The translations under genes and the position numbers were made by a program. A stretch of 64,000 nt of DNA, from contig OX393557.1 in the NCBI GenBank assembly GCA_947650365.1, positions 51,840,472-51,904,471 on the forward strand. The letters run 5' to 3'. Position 1 is the first letter of the stretch, and the number at the start of each line of letters is the position of its first letter. Below the pieces are notes generated by a model. That model searched no databases. It was not told the DNA's origin and saw nothing but the letters and a program-made list of their open reading frames with translations. Shown piece by piece: positions 49,991-61,751 of this stretch. The stretch comes from Chamaelirium japonicum (Eukaryota; Streptophyta; Magnoliopsida; Liliales; Melanthiaceae).

Positions 49991-50380
49991 CCTTTTGTCA
50001 ACTACTTAATTTCCTTATTTGATCCTTTTTATCTGATTAAAACTGAATTGCATGGGGGAAAATATAGTTTTTAAAATTAGTAGCTCACGAACAAGTTCGG
50101 TAAATACTTAGTCTCTAAATTAGTCTCTAAATTATTCAATCCGATAACAAAATCTTAAATATCTACTAAATACTCATTCATAAGTCGGAAATACAAAAAA
50201 ACCATATGAGTACGAATTATCGAATGCGATCCGATGACGATCCGATCGAATCCAAACCAACTTGAAAATGTGAAACTCGAAAACTTATGATTTTCAAATA
50301 CTTAGAAAGAGTATATTCGTCTTCAGAAAGTCTATATTAGAAAGAGTATACATTCATTTTCAGAAAGTCTATATATTTGT
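49991..50380. repeat. MITE piece, satellite relic and duplicated lead-in
   Basis: Holds a MITE-like piece (to 50075), about 200 bp of old satellite-like sequence (50090-50310, GATCCGATCGAATCCAAACC), and a lead-in (TATATTAGAAAGAGTATACA) that also precedes block 1 at about 49420. So the telomere block and its lead-in appear duplicated. Confidence 0.6.
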
Positions 50381-50636
50381 TAGGGTTTAAGGTTTAGGGT
50401 TTAGCATGGGTTTAGGTTAGGTTTAGGGTTTATGTTAGGGTTTAGGGTGGGGTTTAGGTTAGGTTTAGGGTTGAGGTTAGGTTTAGGGTTTAAGTTTTGG
50501 ATTAGGGTTAGGTTTAGGGTTTAAGTTTTGGATTAGGGTTAGGTTTATGGTTTAGGTTTAGGTTAGGGTTTAGAGTTTAGGTTTAGGTTTAGGATTAGGG
50601 TTAGGGTTAGATTTAGGTTAGGGTTATGTTTAATAA
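50381..50636 (+). repeat. Interstitial telomere-type repeat, block 2
   Basis: About 255 bp of degenerate TTTAGGG-type units, largely matching the start of block 1. Confidence 0.88.
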
Positions 50637-50696
50637 ACGAGCCAAGCTTAAGCAGACCAAAGCTCGGCTCGTTTGGGCTCGCGAATATGCTTGTTT

Positions 50697-50896
50697 AGGG
50701 CGATGATGATAATATTAATACGGACGATGGCGATGACATGCAGGGTGTGATACATGATTTGCAAGGTGGCATAGGCACGGATGCCGAGTCTAATACCAAT
50801 CGAAGGAAGAAAAATGTATCTGCAAAGGTTCTCCTATACTTCCCGCTTAGGGACAGGCTTCAGAGGTTGTTTATGTCATCGAAGACTGCTGATCCG
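50697..50896 (+). pseudogene. Internally deleted TNPD transposase fragment (layer 3)
   Basis: Reads DDDNINTDDGDDMQGVIHDL then, after about 125 missing residues, RRKKNVSAKVLLYFPLRDRL to FMSSKTAD. These match about residues 100-124 and 249-286 of the layer 5 transposase at high identity. The sequence then passes directly into the captured ARGONAUTE DNA. It shows that layers 3 and 5 belong to one family. Confidence 0.92.
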
Positions 50897-50975
50897 GTAT
50901 GTTGTAACTAAAACATGCTCTAACTAAAGATTATGAACCAAGTTATTTATAGCTATTACTTTGATTGTTACCCAG

Positions 50976-51431
50976 AGAGCTTTTAGTCGCCTTCTATCGA
51001 TCGATGCGGCAAAGGCCTCATAGAATCATATTCTACAGGTGGAACATTGCTTACTATTTTTTTTTCTCACTATTGTGATTATGCCTCCCATGTGGAAGCT
51101 TCTCTTAATATGTGTCTACATATCACGGGGACGGTGTTAGCGAAGGGCAATTCAATCATGTCCTGCTCTATGAAATGGATGCGATTCGAAAGGTAAGTAT
51201 TTGTTTCATTGCTTACATCTAGTAAGCAAGCAAATGGTCTCTCTCTCTCTCTCATGGTAATGATGTAGCCTCTGTTTTTCTTTTAAATAATAGAATTTTG
51301 TTTTTTAATCATGCTAGGTGTGTGCCTCGTTGGAAGAGGGATATCTCCCTCATGTGACATTTGTAGTGGACACAACAATATGCCACCCAACGGAGTTCGA
51401 TTTCTATCTCTGCAGTTATGCTGGCATACAT
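50976..51431 (+). pseudogene. AGO-like: Captured ARGONAUTE (PIWI domain) gene fragment in layer 3
   Basis: Three exon pieces with introns kept. Exon 50976-51038 reads ELLVAFYRSMRQRPHRIIFY. Exon 51129-51192 reads GDGVSEGQFNHVLLYEMDAI then RK before GTAAGT. Exon 51318-51431 reads [16 protein letters not shown], then [20 protein letters not shown]. These are the consecutive PIWI segments of plant AGO1/AGO5-type proteins. About 32 residues between VTFVV and DTTICHP (the QKRHHTRLF stretch with a catalytic-region histidine) are deleted, and the acceptor before exon 2 reads CGG rather than AG. Genomic, not cDNA, origin because intron borders remain. Not a working gene. It is co-oriented with the transposase piece. 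Confidence 0.9.
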
Positions 51432-51489
51432 GTAAACTTTGACTGAAGCTTTGTAAGTGCAAATTATTTTAAATTCACTCATGCAATTG

Positions 51490-51750
51490 GTACTTTTTAC
51501 GATTATACAAAGAGAATATAGTAGAAAGATGTAATGGAGAGTGTAGAGTGTATATATGCAGTAAGAATATAGTAGAGAGCATTATATAGAGAATATATTG
51601 TAGAAAATATAGTAGAGAGGAAATATTATTCAGAATATAGTAGAGAATGTTATAGGGACAATGTTATGTAGAGAATTTATTATAGGGAGAATGCCATAGA
51701 GAGTATTGTTTTGTGACAATCACTCTCTACAATATTCTCTATATGATTTT
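51490..51750. repeat. Degenerate ATAGTAGAGAG-type repeats
   Basis: Short imperfect repeats of AGAATATAGTAGAGA between the ARGONAUTE fragment and the satellite array. No gene. Confidence 0.6.
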
Positions 51751-51751
51751 T

Positions 51752-54600
51752 CAACGCGTAGACGCTAACTTATGATTTTTCAATGCGTAGACTCTAAATT
51801 TGTCAATCGGAGCGTAAATTGTTAAAATATCCAATTAGAACTCGCTCATAAGTCCGAAATACGAAAAAATATCCAATCGGTCAATCGGAGCGTAAATTGT
51901 TAAAATATCCAATTAGAACTCGCTCGCAAGTCTGAAATACGAAAAAAATTCCAAGTTTGGATTATCAGATATCGATCCGATGATGATCCGATCGAATCCA
52001 AACCTATTTTAAATCCGAAACACGCTAACTTATGATTTTTCAACGCTTAGAATCTAAATCGGTCAATCGGAGTGTAAATTGTTAAAATATCCAATTAGAA
52101 CTCGCTCGCAAGTCCGAAATACGAAAAAATTCGAAGTTCGAATTATCGGATACTGATTCGATGACGATCCGATCGAATCCAAACCTATTTCAAATCCAAA
52201 ACACACTAACTTATGATTTTTCAACGCTTAGACGCTAAATGGGTCAATCGAAGCATAAATTGTTAAAATATCCAATTAGAACTCGCTCGCAAGTCCGAAA
52301 TATGAAAAAATTCCAAGTTCGGATTATCGGATACCGATCCGACGATGATCCGATCAAATCCAAACCTATTTCAAATCCGAAAAATGCTAACTTATGATTT
52401 TTTAACGCTTAGACTCTAAATCGGTCAATCAGAGCGTAAATTGTAAAAATATCCAATTAGAACTCGCTCGCAAGTCCGAAATACGAAAAAATTCCAAGTA
52501 CAAATTATCGGATGCCGATTCGATCGAATCCAAACCTATTTCAAATTTGAAACACGCTAACTTATGATTTTTCGACGCTTAGACTCAAAATCGGTCAATC
52601 GGAGCGTAAATTGTTAAAATATCCAATTAGAACTCGCTCGCAAGTCCGAAATACAGAAAAATTCCAAGTACGAATTATCGGATGCCGATCCGATAACGAT
52701 CCGATCGAATCCAAATCTATTTCAAATCTGAAATACGCTCACTTATGATTTTTCAACGCTTAGACTCTAAATGGGTCAATCGGAACGTAAATTATTAAAA
52801 TATCCAATTAGAACTCGCTCACAAGTCCGAAATACAGAAAATTCCAAGTACGAATTATCGGATACCGATCCGATGATGATCCGATCGAATCCAAACCTAT
52901 TTCAAATCCGAAACAAGCTAACTTATGATTTTCTATGCTTAGACTCTCAATCGATCAATCGGAGTGTAAATTGGTAAAATATCCAATTAGAACTCGCTCG
53001 CACGTCCGAAATATGGAAAAATTCAAAGTACGAATTATCGAATGCCAATCTGATCGAATCCAAACCTATTTCAAATCCGAAACACGCTATCTTATGATTT
53101 TTCAATGCTTAGTATCTAAATCGGTCAATCGGAGCGTAAATTGTTAAAATATCCAATTAGAACTCGCTCGCAAGTCCGAAATACAGAAAAGTTCCAAGTA
53201 CGAATTATCGGATGCCGATCTGATAACGATCCGATCGAATCCAAACCTATTTCAAATCGAAACACACTAACTTATGATTTTTTAATGCTTAGACTCTAAA
53301 TGGGTCAATCAGAGTGTAAATTGTTAAAATATCCAATTAGAACTCGCTCGCAAGTTCAAAATACGGAGAAATTCTAAGTACGAATTATCGAATACCGATC
53401 CGATGATGATCCGATCAAATCCAAACCTATTCAAATCCAAAACACGCTAACTTATGAGTTTTCAATGCTTAGATTCTAAATCGGCCAATTAGAGCGTAAA
53501 TTGTTAAAATATCCAATTAGAACTCACTCGCAAGTCCGAAATACAGAAGAATTCCAAGTACGAATTGTCCGATCCGAATATTTCAAATCCGAGACATGCT
53601 AACTTATGATTTTTCAACGCTTAGACTCTAAATCGGTCAATCGGAGTATAAATTATTAAAATATCCAATTAGAACTCGCTCGCAAGTCCGAAATATGGAA
53701 AAATTCCAAGTATGAATTATCGGATGACGATTCGATCGAATCCAAACCTATTTCAAATCCGAAACACACTAACTTATAATTTTTCAACGCTTAGACTCTA
53801 AATGGGTCAATCGGAGTGTGAATTGTTAAAATATCCAATTAGAACTCGCTTGCAAGTTCGAAATACGAAAAAATTCCAAGTACGAATTATCGGATGCCGA
53901 TCCGATCGAATCCAAACCTATTGCAAGTTCGAAATTATTAAAATATCCAATTAGAACTCGCTCGCAAGCCCGAAATTTGGAAAAATTCCAAGTATGAATT
54001 ATCGGATGACGATTCGATCGAATCCAAACCTATTTCAAATCCGAAACACACTAACTTATGATTTTTCAACGCTTAGACTCTAAATAGGTCAATCGGAGCG
54101 TAAATTATTAAAATATCCAATTAGAACTCGCTCGTAAGTCCGAAATACAGAAAAATTCAAAGTACGAATTATCGGATGACGATCCGATTGAATCCAAACC
54201 TATTTTAAATCTAAAACACGCTAACTTATGATTTTTCAACGCTTAGACTCTAAATCGGTCAATTGGAGTGTAAATTATTAAAATATCCAATTAGAACTCG
54301 CTCGCAAGTCCGAAATACGAAATAATTCCAATTATCAATTATCGGATGACGATTTGATCGAATCCAAACCAATTTCAAATGCGAAACACGCTAACTTATG
54401 ATTTTTCAACGCTTAGACTCTAAATGGATCAATCGGAGCGTAAATTGTTAAAATATCCAATTAGAACTTGCTCGCAAGTCTGAAATACGAAATAATTCTA
54501 AGTACGAATTATCGGATGCCGATCCGATAACGATCCGATCGAATCCAAACCAATTTCAAATCTGAAACACACTAACTTTTGATTTTTCAACGCTTAGACT
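51752..54600 (+). repeat. Diverged satellite array in layer 3, about 16 monomers
   Basis: Same satellite as in layer 5 (AATATCCAATTAGAACTCGC, TCCGATCGAATCCAAACCTA, CGCTTAGACTCTAAAT), monomers about 165-185 bp, clearly more diverged from each other. Relative to the direction of element genes it lies in the same orientation as the main layer 5 array. Confidence 0.95.
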
Positions 54601-55020
54601 CTCAACTATAGATATAAACTATTTTTTTAACAAATACATGTTAATTGCAGAATGTGCAGCGTCAGGGGATGAGAGCACCAACGTTGGTGCCGGGCGACGC
54701 GGGGTGGTTGAGCTAGGGCACGCAGCCTCCCTCAGTTTTGGATTATGTAAATTTTGTAATAAATATGTGGTCAATTTTTGGTCTTGTCTATAATTGTCTG
54801 GTATTGTGGTAATATTTGATAAATTATTGTAATAGTTGATTTAATCAATTATGGTAATATTTGAATATATTGTGGTATTATTTGATAAATTGTGGTATTA
54901 TTTGATAAATTGTGGTAATAGTTGATTTAGTCGATTATGGTAATATTTGAATATATTATGGTATTGTTATAAATAACAGGAATTAAAAAACATTATTTAA
55001 GTAATTTTTTAAAAAAAAAT
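54601..55020 (+). other. Layer 3 predicted 3' exon and AT-rich region
   Basis: TTAATTGCAG at about 54641-54650 is an acceptor like that of layer 5, followed by GTCAGGGGATGAGAGCACCA. AT-rich TTGTGGTAATATTTGA repeats follow at 54780-54960. Confidence 0.5.
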
Positions 55021-55448
55021 CATTTTTTTTTGCCGACAGAATTTATCACTTCCGTCGGTAATAAGCTATTTTATTTTTTAAAATAATTTGTATATTGGCG
55101 ACGGAATTTATAACGTCCGTCAGTAATAACCTTATATATTGCCGACGGAGAGTAATATTCCGTCGGCAAAAATCTTATATATTGCCGACGGACGGTAATA
55201 TTCCGTCGACAAAAATCTTTTATATTTATAATTAAATATTTGTATATTACCGACGGACACAAAATATCCGTCGGTATTAATTATTAATACCGACGGATAT
55301 TTTTTGTCCGTCGCCGATTTTTCCCGACGCCTTTTTTCCCGACAGACTAGCGACGGAAATGACTTCCGTCGTGATAAATCTTTACCGACGAAAAACTAAC
55401 TTTACCGACGGATATTGTCCGTCGGTAAAAACTATTTTTTTTGTAGTG
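55021..55448. repeat. Layer 3 right subterminal repeats and TIR
   Basis: TTACCGACGG/CCGTCGGTAA motifs in both orientations ending GTAGTG at 55448. Confidence 0.88.
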
Positions 55449-56523
55449 AGTCCCTACCTCGAGTGGATTTCTCCACTCAAGGGTCACATTACATATCCCA
55501 AGAACATCGATGCTCTGCAAACTTGGCTATCACGCTAATGCCCTGGAGCCTAGCCTAAGGTCAGACTGACAGGAAAGGTCTTCCACTACCATGGCGCCTC
55601 ACTTATAAATTTGACGAATGATGTCATAGTAGAATTCCAACTCATTCTAGGTTTCGATGCTGGCCAAATAGGCATACCCGACTAATCGGGTGTTGACCTA
55701 ATGGTGGCATAACCAAATGTGAGGAATTCATGCTATCATCAAGAGTCAATTAAATAATAGGCATCACTAGTGGAGCCCTATCCTAATAAGGTCGCTAGGA
55801 CCCGAGGGGAAAGGGCATCCCTCTAACACAGATAATCAAATTATCGTATCGGGGTTCTCTACAGAAATATAAAGAACAGTAGAAAGAAACAACCACACAT
55901 CTGAATCAAGTTCAGGGTCCGACCCCTGAACCTGACTTGCACAGCGTAAGCTCTCTGTCTCCTTCACAAGGTTCCTCGATCTGGTGCAAGCCTCTATATA
56001 CGATCTTCTGACGTTTTATGCCCTTTGCCGTCATCGTGTACGCTTCGCTGGATCGCCATCATCCTCCAAGTTTTCGCTCATCCTCCCAGTTGTGGATCTC
56101 CACGGCAAGTCATCCTCTTCAATCTGTAACCAAAAAAGCTCTAGTACGCTTCGAGCAAGTGCTCGCTCGTACACAATTTCCTAGAAAGAAAAGGAAAACA
56201 AGCCTAATAACAAGCCTGAGAATCAAGGGTGGTCAACTTCCACCACTTGCCCAACTATGGCTCTAAAACCTATCCACACACAGAACAAAATACATCCAAA
56301 CAATATTCGCTAACACGGGGTCCGACCCCTGGTAGCAAGCAATCACAAATCTAGATTATTTTAGAAGCGGCGCCCTGTAAGAACGATTCATAGAACACAC
56401 AAAATATACTATGTATGATCTACACGTAGAACCCCGATGGCGGCACATACTATTCATGCGCGCACATGACAGTTTCATGAGAAAACATGAACCGCACACC
56501 ACTAGCGTGGCTCTGATACTAAT
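55449..56523 (-). other. Layer 2 leader and primer-binding site
   Basis: Untranslated leader on the minus strand, similar in motif order to the layer 4 leader (complement of GGGGTCGGACCCC near 56325). The primer-binding site is the complement of 56510-56521, one base off TGGTATCAGAGC. No gene. Confidence 0.8.
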
Positions 56524-58838
56524 TATTGAAAATAAATCCCTGGCAGAGGCCCGCAGCGAAAACGAAGTGAAGATCCGAAGACGGTGAGCGGTGTGCGTTA
56601 CATATCAAATTTTCATCGAAACGATCTATATATACGTGTATGAATCTAGCATGGCAACTACGCGAACCCCTAACGACAATCTAACACGAAAGAACGATCT
56701 AGCATGTATGCATGTTTTATCTATACTAGATCTACATGTTAGAGATCATACCTGCGTGCGGAATATTTCACCACGATAAATTTCTTCTTTGTCGATGGAG
56801 ACGGGTTCGGATCTGCTCGACATAGCTTCGGTGCGAAGGCCATAACTTTCTGATCCAAACTTCGATTGGGCTGAAATTTGGACTGTAGGTAGCCAACTTC
56901 GAGACGTAACTTTTTTAACAAGGTTCACCTCGTTTGGACTTCTGTAGCTCCCGAAATCATAGAAACAACCCTGATTTTCTGTGCAGATTCTGGACAGCAA
57001 AAGGTTGCGGGAGATGCCTTCTAGTTCACCCGATCTCACACGATGCATGACACCTCGTCGATGGATCTCTGAGTGCCTCCATACGACGAGCCTTCTCCTT
57101 CTATGAAACACCACGCGAGGAAGACGAGTCGCCATCCAATGGCGCAAGCGAGGGGAGAGACGAAGTAGGAGAAGAGAAGAGAGATGGGGATAGATAAAGG
57201 AAGGGGGGTTCAGTTTTCTCATCACATATGGCCGGCCCCCTATAGCCATTTATATAGGGCCGGCCTACCCCCTTGGATAAGGATCCAAGGGGATAATAAC
57301 CTCCCACAATTATCTCTCCATTATCACCCTTTTATCTCTCCTTCTCTTTATCCGTTTTCCCACTTTTAGGGCTTGTTTTGACCAATTCAAAACCCCTATG
57401 TTTATCCCTCTGGCCGACCCTATCATTAGGGATTCTCATCCTTATAATATAGGGGCCGGCCTTGCATGGGTCTCCCACAGCTAGGGTCGGCCACTAGTGA
57501 GGCTTGGCAGTGCGCGTTTTTACCAAAACGCCCTTATGCCTCAAATTGACTATTTCTAGTGTGCGAGACTTAGCGACTCTTCCTTAAGTGATCTTGACAA
57601 GTTACTTTACTATTAATTGAGGTCACTGGAGGGTGCCCCTAGTAAAGTCAACTAGTCAACTCGCAACATGTCCCGGTGCATCGCACCCATATAGCAAAGT
57701 TCACTTATGGCGAGGGATAACTACATGCGTCTCTGCACTAACCTAGGGTTTCCCCTTAGTGCACACACGTAGCTACACATCTACCGTGCACTAGTGCGAA
57801 GCACTCACGGAGCGTACTCTTGAACTTCTCGCTTCCTCTTAGTGCGTCCTGTGTTTCGAGGAGATGGTATAAGAACCGTACATAATGTCGATAAGGTGGA
57901 ACCTTCAGGGACCAGGGTTCATGGCTTTCAACTTAGACTTGATCGACACACTACCCGAGTATACCATCGATCCTCTGAGTCCGAGTTAACCTGCGTGGCC
58001 ACCCAGAGTGCGACACAGGCTGCACTCCAATTCCCCCGAACTTACTATGTTCTCTTTCATACCCCTGCTCTCCGCTTAGTATGGTAAACTCGCTGTCCCT
58101 CCATCTGGTGCCAAGACGCAACTCGAGCGGTGGAGAATACCATCAGACTCGAGTGCTCATATGACTCGGTTCCTTCCAGGTTGACCACATACATCGTACC
58201 TTCGATCACTCTGACGAGCAACCGGATCCGTCACCAGTCCAACTGATGACCACCTGGCCAGGGTTTAATACGACGTAGGTCAGACCAAGGAACGCACCTC
58301 CCGTTAGGGGTGTGGATAGCCTGCAGGAGTGACACGCTGATGCAACGTCAGCCGGGTAACCCAGTACACTGTGGTTTTGGATCACTGCATCTGGATCCTC
58401 ATACATTGGTGCGCTAAAGCACCACACAACTGGTTAGTCCACCAGACATGGTTCCTCAGGGTTTAGGACCGTTTTACCCTAAGCAGAAACACAGTTTAGA
58501 GCACCGGTGTCTGCTCACTGATCTGTGCACCGTGTTGGTTCCGTTCGGCCACAGACACTGTGCCTGGTAATGACCGTGGTGGAGACACCCACGCTCTGTC
58601 ATCCCAACAGCTTATCCTGATAGGGCAACCAACCCTGATCAAAGCTGCGAATATATTTAGGTTACATGGGACCAGTCCCTTGAGTCTCCCACTCAAGTGG
58701 ATTACCATGTAGCCATGGCTCTCTGTTCTATAATCAGAACACGTACTAAGGTACGTACCAATATGCAATCCTATATTATCAACCATACATAGCTAAACTA
58801 TAGGTTTTTACAAGCTATAGACCTCACCAATTCTAACA
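56524..58838 (-). repeat. Layer 2 5' LTR
   Basis: 2315 bp, partner of 15358-17671; about 16 differences in the last 390 bp and a higher rate in the first 360 bp. Followed by AGTTC. Confidence 0.93.
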
Positions 58839-58843
58839 AGTTC

Positions 58844-59916
58844 AACTCGAGTCACACTCTGGGTGGCTACGCGGGTTAATCGGATTAGGGCTGATTAACG
58901 GAACTTTCAATATGTCACCGGAATAGTTAATCAGGGATCCGATTACAGCTAGAGATCCCGAACCCTGAAGGTTCCACCCTGTCGTTGCGTATAGGAATTA
59001 TTCCCCGACCTAGTTGGATACGTTGGATGCGAAGTAGTGCAAGCTCGGAGCCTAAGAACCTAATTCACATGTGTTACGGGCCATAGGGGTATTTTGGTAA
59101 ATACTAAAATATGGCTCAAAACACATTGAATATGGATCTTAGAATGATCGAAATAATTCTAGGAGCTCACAGGCGCTGACGGAACTCGATTCCGAGTAGC
59201 GCACCTCACTCAGTCTCTCTTTCAGTTTTCCACTTTTTTTGAAGGGCGTTTTCGTCCAGGCTTCACGATAGACACTTGGAATCCCTAAAAACTGCCCCTC
59301 TCTATCCTAATCTATCTAGGGCCGGCCCTAGCTTCCTTGAAGCAATGGGAGACCAGCCCTATAAGAGAAATAGGGAAAGGGAGGGCCGGCCTAAGCTTTC
59401 CCCTCTCCTCCAAAAATCCGAACCCCCCTTTGCCTCCTCTTTTGTGGTTTCGGCCAAGTAAAGAGAGGAAGAAGGGAGAAGAAAGGGGAAGGAAGAAGAA
59501 GGAAGAAGAGAGAAAGAGAAGGAGGATATCTCGCGGCTCGCCATCGTCTTCGCAATGGATTCCTCCGTCGGCTCGTAATCCTTGCACTCAGAGACGGGAT
59601 TTCGAGGATTTTTCAATTCGCAAAGGACAATGTGCTATCCGACAGTTTCCCTTGCAATTCAAGTACAGTTCTTCATCATTCTGTCGTCTTCGGATCATAG
59701 ATCTATAAGGTATGATGATTCTAAACACCTAACTAGATGCATGTATGTCTTCCGTAGATCGTAGTATGCCTCTAGGGTGTCCGCACATATGCTAAGATCA
59801 TAGATTTGCATGTAGATTATTTTGTGGAATCAATTATAATAAAACATACACCGTATGATCTTCGGATCTTTGTTTTGCTTCCGCTGCGACTCTGATAAGT
59901 GGATCCAATTCCAACA
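58844..59916 (+). repeat. Layer 1 5' LTR, second part
   Basis: Resumes with CACTCTGGGTGGCTACGCGG, which in the layer 4 LTR follows directly on sequence matching that before 15357. Ends CCAACA; primer-binding site at 59919-59930. Confidence 0.88.
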
Positions 59917-61751
59917 ATTGGTATCAGAGCACGTTTTAGTGTGTGTTTCATGCATGAATTCGTGAAAACATCATGTGAATATATGATGGCATATGTTTTC
60001 GTCGGGGTTCGGCGTAGATCATGCATATGGATTGTGCTATGTATTGTCTTTTTGCAAGTACCATGCTGAATAGTAATCTGTGATTGCATGCATCCGGGGG
60101 TCGGACCCCGGATTTAAATTTTGTATTGATTATTATTGTGCTTGTGGATTTTAAGGCTATATATGGGTGAGGGTGGGGGTTGACCATCCTCGGTTCCCTG
60201 GCCATGTTTCTAGGATTGTTTTCTTTTCTTTCTAGCGAAATTGTACACGAACGAGCATTTGCTCAGAGCGTGTTAGTTTTTCGGTCACAGGAAGAAGGAG
60301 ATGATGCTACATCCACGGTTCGGGCAAGCGATACCATGGCGTGTAAAGACCCGACGAAAGCGTGCATATTGGCGATGATGGGGATTATCGCCAGAGATCG
60401 TGCAAAACGGAAGAGCAGGATATCTTGGCTGTGCTATTCAGGTTCAGGGGTCGGACACTAGACTTGTTTCAGTTTGGATGCTATTTTTGTTATTTCTCTT
60501 TATTTAGTATTTAGAGAACCCCGATAATAATATGATTATCTATCTTGCTTGTGAGTTTGTTTCTAGATCAGGCTTAGGGTTAGTACTAAGCTTATGGATT
60601 CATCGGTGTCTCTATATGGTTCTAACACGTGCGAATCCGTTGGCTAGCTAAAAGAAAAGGTGGTAACCGCCCTCGTGGTAGTTCAGGTAGCCAAGTACTG
60701 TGCACCGAGATAGACGTAGTGTTAGATTTGATTAGAGATAATTAATTAATGTCTCCATAAGAAGTATGATAACCCTAGTGGGATACCCTTTCCCCACGTG
60801 ATCCTAGCGACCAAGTTAGGTTAGGATTTCACTGTGTGATACCCGTTTCTAGATGATATTTGATGGTAGTATGAACTCATCACGATTTGGTTATGCCACC
60901 ATTAGATTGAGGTCCGGCGGAGGTTGTCGGATGTCCCTATATATTTGGTCAGCATTGAAACCTGTAATGAGATGAGGTCTACTATGACATCAGGCATCAA
61001 ATTGTGAACAAGGCGTTATCGTAGTGGGAGTCCTTTTCACGTTGACCTTAGGCTAGGCTCCAGATCTTAGGATTATGGGCAAACTAGTAAAGTATCGAAA
61101 TCCTTGGAATCTATGTAATGTGATCCTTGCAAGAAAGGCGAAAGCTAAGTATTCAAGGTAGGGACTATGATATTTTCCGAGGAGACTAATGTTTTGCGGG
61201 AAGGTTTGTAATCCTAGTGGGAGCACGGTAGACCAGGGTCTGGGTATGAGGTACGCAGTTCGATATTCCCACCGGGTGTGAGCTGTGTTTCCTTCCATGC
61301 TGGTTCGCCTAGTGGTTTCCTTCGGGACATGGAGGATGTCGGTGGCAGTGGGTGACAGTTTTTTTCCTGCAACGCAAGAGCCTATGAACCCCCCTGCCGA
61401 CACCACTTAGATTTGTGGGAAGCATCCGAAAGCTTGTGTGAAGCCGCTATTGCTGCGCACGCGGGTCACATAAAGCTAGCCAAAAGGAGACTGGGAGGTC
61501 TTTCAGTTTACCATGGGTAATTCTGATGAAGACTGGGTAGTAAAAACTCCGTTGGCAGAAGCGGTTGCATGCTCTCACCGAGATGCTGTCTCCAATTCAA
61601 GGTCGATAGTCTCAGTGCTTGGGCCTAGGGAATTTAGATTCCTGGATGTCTCCACTTGAGATAGTGAAGACATAGCAGCTGGAGTAAACATTATCTATTT
61701 CTAAATTTCATGAAATAGATTATAGTAGACCCTAACTTTTGCTTTAAACCT
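59917..61751 (+). other. Layer 1 primer-binding site and leader
   Basis: TGGTATCAGAGC at 59919, then about 1.8 kb of leader without a recognised gene; includes CGGGGGTCGGACCCCGG near 60095, a palindromic motif shared with the other copia leaders here. Confidence 0.8.

Larger units (their letters stand above)
21905..55448 (+). mobile_element. Layer 3: non-autonomous CACTA (En/Spm) element
   Basis: Ends are CACTACAAGAAATAGG (21905) and the inverse of CACTACAAAAAAAATAG (55448). The 3-bp target duplication AGT lies at 21902-21904 and 55449-55451. Both ends carry ACCGACGG-type subterminal repeats. Without layer 4 it is about 7.1 kb. It has only a deleted piece of transposase (50697-50896), plus a captured ARGONAUTE fragment, telomere-type repeats and an old satellite array. 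It cannot make its own transposase but may have been mobilised by a relative such as layer 5. Confidence 0.93.
15358..58838 (-). mobile_element. Layer 2: Ty1/copia retroelement (minus), fossil
   Basis: Inserted in the layer 1 LTR with target duplication AGTTC (15353-15357 and 58839-58843). LTRs are at 15358-17671 and 56524-58838 and differ by about 4-6% by eye, which suggests roughly 1.5-2.5 million years at a grass-type rate of 1.3e-8. The polypurine tract is next to the left LTR and the primer-binding site next to the right one, so it reads right to left. Its coding region is heavily broken (well over ten breaks). Layer 3 is inserted in its leader. Confidence 0.92.

Noticed and set aside
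50976-51431. Functional ARGONAUTE gene
   Set aside because: Only three PIWI pieces, with an internal deletion and a lost splice acceptor; no PAZ, MID or remaining PIWI part.
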